This document shows, one piece after another, positions 56,201-64,000 of a stretch of DNA of 64,000 nucleotides (positions are counted from its first letter, which is position 1; the number at the start of each line of letters is the position of its first letter). A model generated the notes under the pieces. The model was not told the DNA's origin, made no database searches, and saw only the letters and a list, made by a program, of their open reading frames with translations. Both the position numbers and the translations under genes were made by a program. Origin of the DNA: Apostichopus japonicus (lineage: Eukaryota > Echinodermata > Holothuroidea > Aspidochirotida > Stichopodidae). The DNA is taken from the NCBI RefSeq assembly GCF_037975245.1, contig NC_092573.1, positions 1,666,001 through 1,730,000 on the forward strand, in the 5' to 3' direction.

Positions 56201-59200
56201 GCTTGTTCCACGTAACATAGACTTGAGCAATACTACAGACACTCTATCTACTTGTTAATGTGCCCATGGAAATCTCTGTTTACAGTAAACTGGTCAAAGC
56301 TTTTCAACAATTCAAAATTGGTTTGGTTAAATATTCATGAATGCATTGAATTGCCACAACATCTATTAAAATAATAATCAGCCTGGTAGGCAATTAGTTT
56401 AAAATGCTAAGCATCCCATGTAAGCACCAGAAGCCAAACGGCTTGAAAAGTCCCCTTTGCAGTGGGTGGCTATTTTTTATTTACAATTTGAAAGACCATT
56501 TCAGATGAGAAAACTGTGGATTTCTCCTGGATGAAAAAGCTACCTTACATTGGCTGCCCAGGGATCAGACCCATTGCCTTCCAGATGTTAAATTACAGTG
56601 TTTTCTTTGTTGACATTAATTTTACTTGTTGGTTCTGTCATCAGTAACACATAAAATAGTATCATTTGGCAACTGAGGCTGGTGTGGGTTCAACGGTCAA
56701 GAATGGTAGTTTTTACTTAAAAACTAAAGGTTGAGTGATAATTTGTGTTGAGAGGAAAAGGTTTCTAATGTAATAGGTATTTAGTTTACTTTATACATAA
56801 ACAGAGAGCCAACCAATACTCTCCATGAAACATTTCCGTGAAGAGAGAGCAAGAAACAGATTTCATATTTTTCATGAATATTTGGAGTCGCTACTGTTTC
56901 TGCTTTCAAGAAACTGTAGTTTCCAATCTTATTCTTACCCACTGGAGGCAACATATTCTGACAAGTTAGTCCATCAACATCAGGAGGACATATACATGCA
57001 AAACCATCAGCATTGACCTCACAAGTACCGCTGTTACACGGATTACTACTGCACGGATCTGTGAAAGAAACAGAGATAAACAGTAGAAACAGCAGGCATG
57101 CTTCAAAACATCCTTACCGAAGCAACGATTGTTCATCTTAAGTAAAACGAGGAAGAAAGATGTCTCTGGTCATGCATACACATGAGCATTACTTCAGTAT
57201 CTCTGCAAACACAGATACATAAACATTATCTAAACATCTCCAGTCATGCATATACATGAGCCTTTCCAAAACTTCTCTGACTTATACGAACATTAAAAAC
57301 TTAGACTCTAGCTGATATATAAGTGAGCTTATGTCTTAAGTGTAAATAACACCTCCACAAATATTCTTCTAAATTGCCAAACAACCGCAAACACTTAATT
57401 AAACAGAGAAACTAATTAAAATAGGCCTGTTGAATGTCTCACGCTGTGATTCAAATCTCCTCTCTGCCTTTTCAATTTTATATTTACATTTAAAATCGAT
57501 GAAAAGTTATTGTCCCATTTCTGGCTTAGACCCATATTTGTTACAGTGTAAATGCTGACTTTATAGCATGAGTTTCCAAGTCAGCCTCAAAAATTTGTTG
57601 TTAAATTCACACTCAATGAAGTAGGCCTACTGCGCTAACCAAAAAAACATGTTTGCCATGAGAAACTCCTGGTGCGATGAAGTCTTTCCTCGTTTTCCTC
57701 ACATATCGTATCCAGAGTTTCCAATATCTCTCACTACTTTTTCCGCTTGGAAAATTAAAAAAACTTATTGTAGAGTCCGCATTCGTTCTGTTGCATCCCC
57801 CTACAACACAATTTCTTGGCATTTGCTCTGTCTCGTCAATATAGAGTAAGTTGCAACTGAACTAACACACTCAGTGCACGCAGCTGAAGTACAGTCTACG
57901 TCAAGCTCTCTTTGTTATCATTATAATTACGTCACAGGTCACTTGGGATTACCTGATCATCAAACCGCTTTTCGCGAAAAGCCAATTTTTTTTTTAAATT
58001 GACAAGTTTAGGATTTTTTTTTAGCCCCCCCCCCAACATCGGATTGACTTCATTTTTCAGATATGTAAAAAGGAAACCAACTAGAATAGTCGTGAATAAA
58101 ATGGGTTTTTTCCGTCAATGCTGAAAATTCATTATCGTTCGTCTGTAATTTTTGGACTATACTTGATCATGAACTCTTCAATGATTTCAATGATGTAATC
58201 GAACAATTCCTTACCACTCTCACAAGTCTCTCCAAGATATGGAAATCGACATTCACAGACAAAGTTCTGGTTATCTTGGACTACACACGTGCCTCTATCC
58301 ATACAAGTTTGACCAAAGCAGGGATCTGAAAGAAAATGAATAAATTTAAATATCAAGACTTCACTACTCTTATGGCTTAGCCGCCTTTACATATATGCAA
58401 ATCAGGGCTGAAGACTAGTATAATTAGGAGTTATTGTATCGATTTTAATACCATGTTCATAGAGCTTGCTACCTTGATTGAAATTTTTGGTTCACTATTC
58501 TTACAGCTTAGCCACATTAACATATATGCAAATTATTAGGGCTGGAGACTAGTTGCGGGTTTCTCACACATTTGTGGTCGCTTAAGCATCGAAAAAGTAA
58601 CTGCTGATTGTAATATTTACATGATTTACGTTCATAATTTATATGGACAGACCTGGTTATGGTAAATATCAGCTCACTGTTAACTGTAAAAGGCTAATTC
58701 GTAATTAGAGTAAGCAGTAAGCCAATCAATACTTTCTTTAAGACATTTCCATGAAGGTAGCAAGAAACAAATTTCATGTTTTTCATGAATATTTTGAGTC
58801 ACTACTGTTTCTGCTTTCAAAATACTGTAGTTTCCAATTTTATTCTTACCCACTGGAGGCAAAATATTCTGACAAGTTAGTCCATCAACATCAGGAGGAC
58901 ATATACATGCAAAACCATCAGCATTGACCTCACAAGTACCGCTGTTACACGGATTACTGCTGCACGGATCTGTGAAAGAAACAGAGATAAACAGTAAGAA
59001 ACAGCAGGCATGCTTCAAAACATCCTTACCGAAGCAACGATTGTTCATCTTAAGTAAAACGAGGAAGAAAGATGTCTCTGGTCATGCATACACATGAGCA
59101 TTACTTAAGTATCTCTGCAAACACCGATACATAAACATTAGCAAAACATCTCCAGTCATGCATATGTATGAGCCTTTCCAAAACTTCTCTGACTATATGC

Positions 59201-62200
59201 ATATATACATGATCATTTACAAAATGTCTTGATCATGCTTATGTATATATATATGAATATTAATAACTTAGTCTCTGGCAATGATATGTAGATGAGGTTA
59301 TGTCTTAAGTTTAAATAACACCTCCACAAATATTCTTCTAACTTGCCAAACAACTGCAATCACTTAATCAAACAGAGAAACTAATTAAAATAGGCCTGTT
59401 GAATGTCTCACTCTGTGATTCAAATCTCCTCTCTGCCCTTTCAATGTTATGTTTACGTTTAAAAATCCATGAGAAGTTATTGTCACATTTTCGGCTTAGA
59501 CCCATATTTGCTACAGCATTAATGCTGACTTTATAGCATGAGTTTCCAAGTCGGCCTCAAAAATTTGTTGATAAATTCACACTCAATGAAGTAGGCCTAC
59601 TGCGCTAACCAAAAAAACATGTTTGCCATGAGAAACTCCTGGTGCGATGAAGTCTTTCCTGTTTCTCCTCACAAATCGTTTCCAGAGTTTCTGATATCGC
59701 TCACTACTTTTTCCGCTTGGAAAATTAAAAAAGCTTATTGTAGAGTCCGCATTCGTTATGTTGCATCCCCCTTCAACAAAATTTCTTGGCATTTTGCTTT
59801 GTCTCGTCAATATAGAGTAAGTTGCAACTGAACTAACACACTCAGTGCACGCAGCTGAAGTACAGTCTATGCCGGGCTCACTTTGTTATTATCAAAACTA
59901 AGTCACAGGTCACTGTGGATCACCTGATCATCGTACCGCTTTTCGCGATTATTTTTTAATAATTGACAAGTTTAGGAATTTTTTTCAGTCTCTCCCAACA
60001 TCGGATTGACTTCATTTTTCAGATGTGTAAAAAAGAAACCAACTGAAATACTGGTCAATAAAATTATCCTTTTTCATCAATGCTGAAAATCATTATCGTT
60101 CGTCTTTAAGTTTTGGACTTTTCTTGATCATGAACTCTTCAATGATTTCAATGATGTAATCGAACAATTCCTTACCACTCTCACAAGTCTCTCCAAGATA
60201 TGGAAATCGACATTCACAGACAAAGTTCTGGTTATCTTGGACTACACACGTGCCTCTATCCATACAATTCTGACCAAAGCAGGGATCTGAAAGAAAATGA
60301 AAATTTTTAAATATCAAGACTTCACTACCCTAATGGCTTAGCCTCCTATACATATATGCAAATCAGGGCTTAATACTAGTATAATTAGGAGCTAATTGTT
60401 TCGGTTTTAATATCACGCTCATAGAGTTTGCTACCTTGATTGAAATTTTTGGTTCACTATTCTTACAGCTTAGCCACATTAACATATATGCAAATTATTA
60501 GGGCTGGAGACTAGTTGCGGGTTTCTCACACATTTGTGGTCGCTTAAGCATCGAAAAAGTAACTGCTGATTGTAATATTTACATGATTTACGTTCATAAT
60601 TTATATGGACAGACCTGGTTATGGTAAATATCAGCTCACTGTTAATAGTAAAAGGCTAATTCGTAATTAGAGTAAGCAGTAAGCCAATCAATACTTTCTT
60701 TAAGACATTTCCATGAAGGTAGCAAGAAACAAATTTCATTTTTTTCATGAATATTTTGAGTCCCTACTGTTTCTGCTTTCAAAATACTGTAGTTTCCAAT
60801 TTTATTCTTACCCACTGGAGGCAAAATATTCTGACAAGTTAGTCCATCAACATCAGGAGGACATATACATGCAAAACCATCGGCATTGACCTCACAAGTA
60901 CCGCTGTTACACGGATTACTACTGCACGGATCTGTGAAAGAAACAGAGATAAACAGTAGAAACAGCAGGCATGCTTCAAAACATCCTTACCGAAGCAACG
61001 ATTGTTCATCTTAAGTAAAATGAGGAAGAGAGATGTCTCTGGTCATGCATACACATGAGCATTACTTATGTTTCTCTGCAAAAACAGATACATAAACATT
61101 AGTAAAACATCTCCAGTTGTGCATATGCATGAGCCCTTCCAAAACTTCACCTAGTTGGGAAAATTTTTTCTATACTGTAGGTTCGTGTCCCGCTTCAGAG
61201 CACTTGTATTGTCAGTACGAACAGTATGAATATCATATTTCTATCAGATCGAGGTTAGGAACTGCTTGAACTGTCAATAACAGTGCTTTGAAGCATGATA
61301 TTGGAGTACAGTTTAGAGAGGTATTGGCATCAGGAACTTGTCCCAACTGGCTGAAAGCTTCTCTGATTATACCCATATATTCATAAGCTTATAGCATGTC
61401 CCTGAGCATGCTTATGCATATTTATGAACATTAATAACTTAGTCTCTGACAATGATATAAAAATGAGCTTATGGTATGTCTTAAGTTTACATCTATTAAC
61501 ATTCACAATGAAAATAACACCTCAACAAATATTCTTCTAGTTTGTCAAACAATCGCAAACACCTAATCAAACAGAGAAATTGAGGGCTCATGTTGGTATC
61601 AATTTCAGTTTTGATCATGTTTTATTTAACTTTTTGGACTTTTCTTGATCATGCCCTCTTCAATGATTTCAATGATGTAATCGAACAATTCCTTACCACT
61701 CTCACAAGTCTCTCCAAGATATGGAAATCGACATTCACAGACAAAATTCTGGTTATCTTGGACTACACACGTGCCTCTATCCATACAATTTTGACCAAAG
61801 CAGGGATCTGAAAGAAAATGAATAATTTAAATATCAAGACTTCACTACTCTTATGGCTTAGCCGCCTTTACATATATGCAAACCAGGGCTTAAGAGTAAT
61901 TAGGGGCTAACTGTATCGGCTTTAATACCATGTTCATAGAGCTTGCTACTTTGATCGAAATTTTTGGTTCACTATTCTTACAGCTTAGCCACATTTACGC
62001 AAATCAGGGCTGAAGACTAGTTGCTTCTACATTTGTGGTCGCTTAAGCATCGTAAAAATAACTGCTGATTGTAATTATTATAATTAAAAGCTAATTGGGA
62101 TGGTTGTGATACTATAAACAAGACTATTAAGTTCATACAACCTGTTACATTGACTGAAATTTTTTGAAAAGTTACAAACACATTCTTCTTTAGCTCCTTC

Positions 62201-63674
62201 TGGGCTGACAGTTATTAGAGTTTAAGCACATAATGCTGTGTACCACACAATTAATGCAATGTTCGCTAAGCTCATGTGAAAACCTCATTTCAACCTTTCT
62301 GGTCTGATAATAGTAATCACATGGTCCTGTAAAATACAGATTGCTTGTAATTCATTCTGACATGTGTCTTTAAAGGGTGCAAAGACCCAGTCAGTACATA
62401 CAGCTGTGGTAAATACCCACAGCACGGTGTATAAATGATACAGCGATGGACATCTCAGGTCCAGCTAAAGATAACAATGTATCACGTGTCATTACTGTCT
62501 GCGTTTTGTAGTGACACAAACAAAATGTCACTTGCAAGCAACAGAAAGGTAACTTTTGAGATGGCCACACATGGTTTTGGGCGAGTCTTCAATGCCTTTA
62601 AGTGCAGTAATGCCATACAATTATTCTGACATGTGTCTCCTGAACGTCCACCGGTGCAGATGCACAAAAAAGTTCCTCCCCCGATATCGAAACAAGTACC
62701 TCCCTCCATGCATGGGTTTCCAAAACAAGGATCTCAAAACAGACATTAGAGGGGGGAAAAAAAACAAATAATGAACTTATACGGTCAACTCTGAAATAGA
62801 TACATGCATTTAGGAAATGTAATATACATGTCAAAACATAGACAACACAGGACAGAAGAAACAACATACTAAAGTCTTTCATGGTTTACAGTCATAATGA
62901 TGGCTAAGGTACGTAATACATATTTTTGGGTTTTTTTCTTTTTCCTTTTTTTCCTCTTTTGTCATTACGTATATGATAATTCTTTAAATTGTATGTTATC
63001 TGATATAACGTAAGTATACTGTTACATGGTTTATTTGTGTGTGCAACCTTTGTTTTATTGCATGCATTGCTCATTTTTTTTACTTTTCTTATTGTCTTTG
63101 TACGGGGGGTCTGCCTCGTAAGAGCCTCGGCTTTCTCAGACCTCCTCCACTTGCCACATACATTTTCTTCTATTATTGAATAATATGGAATATGGAGTAT
63201 TTTGAATATGGAAACAAATAAATGAAATGAAAATGAAATAATTTATATGGTCAGACCTGGTTATGGTAACTATCAGCTCAGTGTTAATATTAAAAGGCTT
63301 ATTCGGAATTAATGGCACTTTTTACCACCAATATTCATAGTTTCTTGGTTGTACAATGGACAACAACAATATCCCCCCGCCATTGGTTGACTATTGAGAA
63401 CTTGGTCATGAAATACCTGGACATGCTTTTAATATGGACAGTAAAACACGGTTGAATCTGGTGAGAAGGTGAATATGGTCATGAAAGGTATAGCAGCTAC
63501 TTGAACCATCTCAGAGTATTTTAAAGAGATGTCATTGCCAGGAACTGTACTAACCTGTTGCTTGCAATTCACAGTTGGTACCACCTCTGCCATCTGTACA
63601 TTGGCATGAATAGGTACTGGCACCAGTTCTAGTGCAGATTCCTCCTCCTTGACATGGTGACTCCTGGCAAGGAT
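40568..63674 (-). CDS. EGF/HYR/sushi/GCC2-GCC3 single-pass membrane protein (N-terminus outside window)
   Basis: Type I-like surface protein, unnamed here because I do not recognise a specific orthologue. 22 exons in the window encode about 1474 residues up to TAG at 40568. Order N to C: 14 EGF modules (63674 to 51813), four HYR-type modules (51261 to 47088), one sushi-like module (44705-44899), a 180-residue linker with a furin-like RRRR site (43225-43764), a GCC2/GCC3 (ephrin-receptor-like) cysteine module (42503-42658), then a transmembrane helix and proline-rich tail (40568-41262). All exons but the last are phase 1-1, so modules can be gained or lost without a frameshift; a skipped or missed module would also leave no phase trace. 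The architecture recalls SVEP1 and hyalin-type proteins but with a membrane anchor and cytoplasmic tail. The mature start and signal peptide lie beyond position 64000 and are not visible. Confidence 0.88.
42503..42658 (-). CDS. GCC2/GCC3 (ephrin-receptor-like) cysteine module exon
   Basis: 52 residues: CPVGLFYVESENRCEFCPV, then NTYSDREGQVACKSCP and TVTATAGSTSQIAC. This is the standard GCC2_GCC3 pattern (CPxGxY...CxxCPxxTYxxxxGxxxCxxCPxG). It ends in phase 1, splitting the last cysteine codon with the terminal exon, and directly precedes the membrane segment. Confidence 0.88.
43225..43764 (-). CDS. 180-residue linker exon with furin-like site and 15-bp coding repeat
   Basis: A single phase 1-1 exon. 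N-terminal half: VPENGPQIFKN...FDSITLSLGELQLCELG, with paired cysteines. Middle: a repetitive TVVPDTVAPDTVAPDNN stretch followed by NNRRRRAT, a strong proprotein-convertase-like site. C-terminal half: LELTIRVEADIEPSES...DTLAALIQEAARAGNLTMVI, a predicted alpha/beta segment, ending in C-rich QDGC. Cleavage at RRRR followed by disulphide or non-covalent association is plausible by analogy with SEA/GAIN proteins, but no such domain is proven here. Confidence 0.75.
43835..44072 (+). mobile_element. tRNA-derived SINE, second family
   Basis: A-box TGTTAGCTCAGTGGTTAACG and B-box-like CCCAGTTTGAGTCACTCC form a tRNA-like head of about 70 bp, followed by a body of about 150 bp and a short repetitive tail (ATACATACAATACATACATT). 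Antisense to the host gene, in the intron between the sushi and linker exons. Unrelated in its body to the SINE at 10.2 kb. Confidence 0.65.
44705..44899 (-). CDS. Sushi (CCP)-like module exon
   Basis: 65 residues, phase 1-1, starting VACQSLPL and ending SDLCQ. Spacing of the cysteines (C...NC..S..GEFQCSVEC..GY.......QC...GVW......C) and the GY and W near the C-terminus fit a degenerate complement-control/sushi module. It lies directly after the HYR block, as HYR and sushi often do in SVEP1-like proteins. Confidence 0.7.
46378..46424. repeat. 11-bp microsatellite
   Basis: About four head-to-tail copies of AATAATGTAGT in the intron between the fourth HYR exon and the sushi exon. Confidence 0.9.
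47088..51261 (-). CDS. Four HYR-type modules in two divergent/canonical pairs
   Basis: Exons: 50992-51261, 50173-50433, 48506-48868 and 47088-47348 (90, 87, 121 and 87 residues). The second and fourth are canonical HYR (hyalin repeat) modules: PEITCPQDI...VFWPPATATDN...FDSFSNSQSCFFTVTV and PQLECPKDI...VVWPMPRITDN...TDSFGNLNSCTFTIRV. The first and third share only the outer CP and C.F.V.F frame (FINCPTEP...ATCIFVF and FLNCPQNE...VECSFTVFF) and lack the WPxP/TDN core. The alternation suggests that a two-module unit was duplicated. HYR modules have an immunoglobulin-like fold and serve in adhesion. Confidence 0.82.
51813..63674 (-). CDS. EGF array: 14 single-exon EGF modules
   Basis: One module per exon, each with six cysteines, phase 1-1. 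Exons N to C: 63555-63674, 62619-62732, 61697-61807 (A1), 60812-60931 (B1), 60176-60286 (A2), 58850-58969 (B2), 58215-58325 (A3), 56939-57058 (B3), 55636-55755, 55052-55177, 54745-54873, 53190-53330, 52588-52710 and 51813-51929. A modules read DPCFGQ(N/T)CMDRGTC..., B modules DPCSSNPCNSGTC.... No classical calcium-binding D/N-x-D/E signature precedes the first cysteine in most, so these are probably non-calcium-binding EGFs used for protein contacts. The last module has a longer spacing between its second and third cysteines. Confidence 0.9.
52905..53110. repeat. Intronic repeat, copy 1
   Basis: Shares GGTAATCTCTG-like, AAACTGGTCAAAGCTTTT, AATTGGTTTGGTT and GGCAGTTAGTTTAAA blocks with 56260-56450, in the same order and orientation. 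Lies between EGF exons; either a dispersed element or a trace of an older EGF-segment duplication. Confidence 0.7.
56260..56450. repeat. Intronic repeat, copy 2
   Basis: Partner of 52905-53110 (CAGTAAACTGGTCAAAGCTT, AAAATTGGTTTGGTTAA, GGCAATTAGTTTAAAATG). It lies just downstream, in transcription direction, of the triplicated exon pair. Confidence 0.7.
57613..57822 (-). pseudogene. THAP-type zinc-finger fragment (unit 3)
   Basis: 69-residue ORF starting MPRNCVVGGCNRT with ISFFNFPSGKSSERYWKLW, the N-terminal pattern of a THAP domain (MPxxC..xxC...F..FP......W). The domain should end with a Cys-x2-His pair; here only SHGKHVF is found, so the third zinc cysteine is missing. It then runs into a stop. 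Such domains occur in THAP genes and in P-element-type transposases; this is a first-exon-like fragment within an EGF-gene intron, same strand as the host. Confidence 0.6.
59583..59810 (-). pseudogene. THAP-type zinc-finger fragment (unit 2)
   Basis: Duplicate of the fragment at 57613-57822, with an N-terminal extension MTRQSK before MPRN. The first zinc cysteine is changed to phenylalanine (MPRNFVEGGC), so it cannot fold as a normal C2CH finger. The remaining residues are about 88% identical to the other copy. It was carried along by the tandem duplication. Confidence 0.6.
61149..61353. mobile_element. 205-bp non-autonomous insertion with 8-bp TSD
   Basis: Compared with the two sister units, this copy has 205 extra bases between AAAACTTC (61141-61148) and AAAGCTTC (61354-61361), an 8-bp duplication with one mismatch. 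Ends are inverted (ACCTAGTTGGGA versus TCCCAACTGGCT). The 8-bp duplication suggests a hAT-like MITE. The empty site is preserved in the other two units. Confidence 0.8.
62369..62622. mobile_element. MITE copy 2, inserted at the 3' end of an EGF exon
   Basis: 254 bp lie between two perfect 15-bp direct repeats ATTCTGACATGTGTC (62354-62368 and 62623-62637). The core is bounded by TTTAA (62369-62373 and 62597-62601) with imperfect inverted ends (GGGTGCAAAGAC / GTCTTCAATGCC). Its interior matches the element at 35451-35874 (ACATCTCAGGTC, TCATTACTGTCTGC, TTTTGTAGTGACA, TTGCAAGCAACAGAAAG). The right 15-mer is coding (the GDTCQN end of the EGF module), so the insertion split the original exon end from its donor. 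Confidence 0.75.
62900..63240 (+). mobile_element. LINE 3' UTR/tail fragment
   Basis: T-rich stretch then GTACGGGGGGTCTGCCTCGT, AAGAGCCTCGGCTTTCTCAG and a tail of AAATAAATGAAATGAAAATG at 63215-63240, the usual 3' UTR organisation of CR1/L2-like LINEs in marine invertebrates. Antisense to the host gene. It separates 63240-63320 from the rest of the triplicated segment. Confidence 0.55.
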
Positions 63675-63940
63675 CTGGTCAAAGGTCATATGTTAAACAA
63701 AATAAATACCATTTTTGAATGCTATCTTCAGTTCACAAAACTTTGATGCAAAAATTTCTTTTTTATATATATATATCAATATAAATTCATATTATATATT
63801 GAAAATGAATGTAATCATTTTTTGCTACTTTTTAGTCCATACTCTTTCAAAACTATCTTAAGTACATAGAGTATATAAACGGATGTATGTGTGTGTGTGT
63901 ATATATTTATATTTTCGAACCTCTGGACGTACAAACAGCG

Positions 63941-64000
63941 TCCATAGCCTAGTGGTTAGGGTGTCTGCATATAAAGCGGGAGGCCAGGGTTTGAATCCCT
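63941..64000 (+). mobile_element. tRNA-like SINE head, cut by the window end
   Basis: Reads like a tRNA 5' part: GTCCATA, A-box TAGCCTAGTGGTTAGGG, and a T-arm AGGG TTTGAAT CCCT with a B-box GGTTTGAATCC. The closing acceptor strand would lie after 64000, so a true tRNA gene cannot be excluded, but the unusual anticodon region and the setting favour a SINE. Confidence 0.5.

Larger units (their letters stand above)
56808..62060 (-). repeat. Tandem triplication of an EGF exon pair (A-B) with introns
   Basis: Three consecutive units each hold one A-type and one B-type EGF exon. B exons end at 57058, 58969 and 60931 (spacing 1911 and 1962). A exons end at 58325, 60286 and 61807 (spacing 1961 and 1521). 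Exons and introns are nearly identical between units, including non-coding blocks such as TTCACTATTCTTACAGCTTA and GGTTTCTCACACATTTGTGG. The first unit in transcription order (right-hand) lacks the roughly 700-bp THAP-bearing segment and has a 205-bp insertion instead, which explains its shorter spacing. Confidence 0.92.

Overview
The window is animal nuclear DNA: AT-rich, with short coding exons in GT-AG introns, gene-sized loci and many small transposon remnants. Protein content points to an invertebrate deuterostome, and I would guess an echinoderm such as a sea cucumber. The evidence is a close focadhesin orthologue, a large EGF/HYR (hyalin-repeat) membrane protein, and SINE, LINE and retroelement debris. 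The species call is inference; the gene calls rest on reading the exons.

Three protein-coding loci fill the window. (1) The 3' end of SMC5 on + (103-3323, five exons, 238 codons), including the ABC signature and Walker B. (2) A complete FOCAD (focadhesin) gene on - (3991-33017). I could assemble it as 32 exons with fully consistent phases, giving 1817 residues (human focadhesin is about 1800). SMC5 and FOCAD are convergent and their 3' ends probably overlap. (3) After about 7.5 kb of intergenic, transposon-rich DNA comes the 3' part of a modular single-pass membrane protein on - (40568-63674, 22 exons, about 1474 residues, N-terminus outside the window). Its order from the N side is 14 EGF modules, four HYR-type modules, a sushi-like module, a linker with a furin-like site, a GCC2/GCC3 cysteine-rich module, one transmembrane helix and a proline-rich cytoplasmic tail. 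Every exon except the last is symmetric, phase 1-1, which is the arrangement expected for exon shuffling.

The most unusual part is 56.8-63.3 kb. A pair of EGF exons (type A, then type B in transcription order) has been tandemly triplicated with its introns. Two of the three units carry a THAP-like zinc-finger ORF fragment, and one carries a 205-bp insertion with an 8-bp target-site duplication instead. Next to it, another EGF exon has had its 3' end rebuilt by a 254-bp insertion whose relative lies 27 kb away, upstream of FOCAD. A second structural oddity is a partial tandem triplication of FOCAD exon 25.

Introns and intergenic DNA hold a MITE with perfect 8-bp TSDs inside SMC5, two SINE families, a decayed reverse transcriptase/GIY-YIG retroelement, several LINE 3' ends (all on +, antisense to the flanking genes), inverted-repeat elements bounded by TTTAA, and many long poly(G)/poly(C) runs. 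I saw no CRISPR array and no complete transposase. The tRNA-like sequences noted look SINE-derived.
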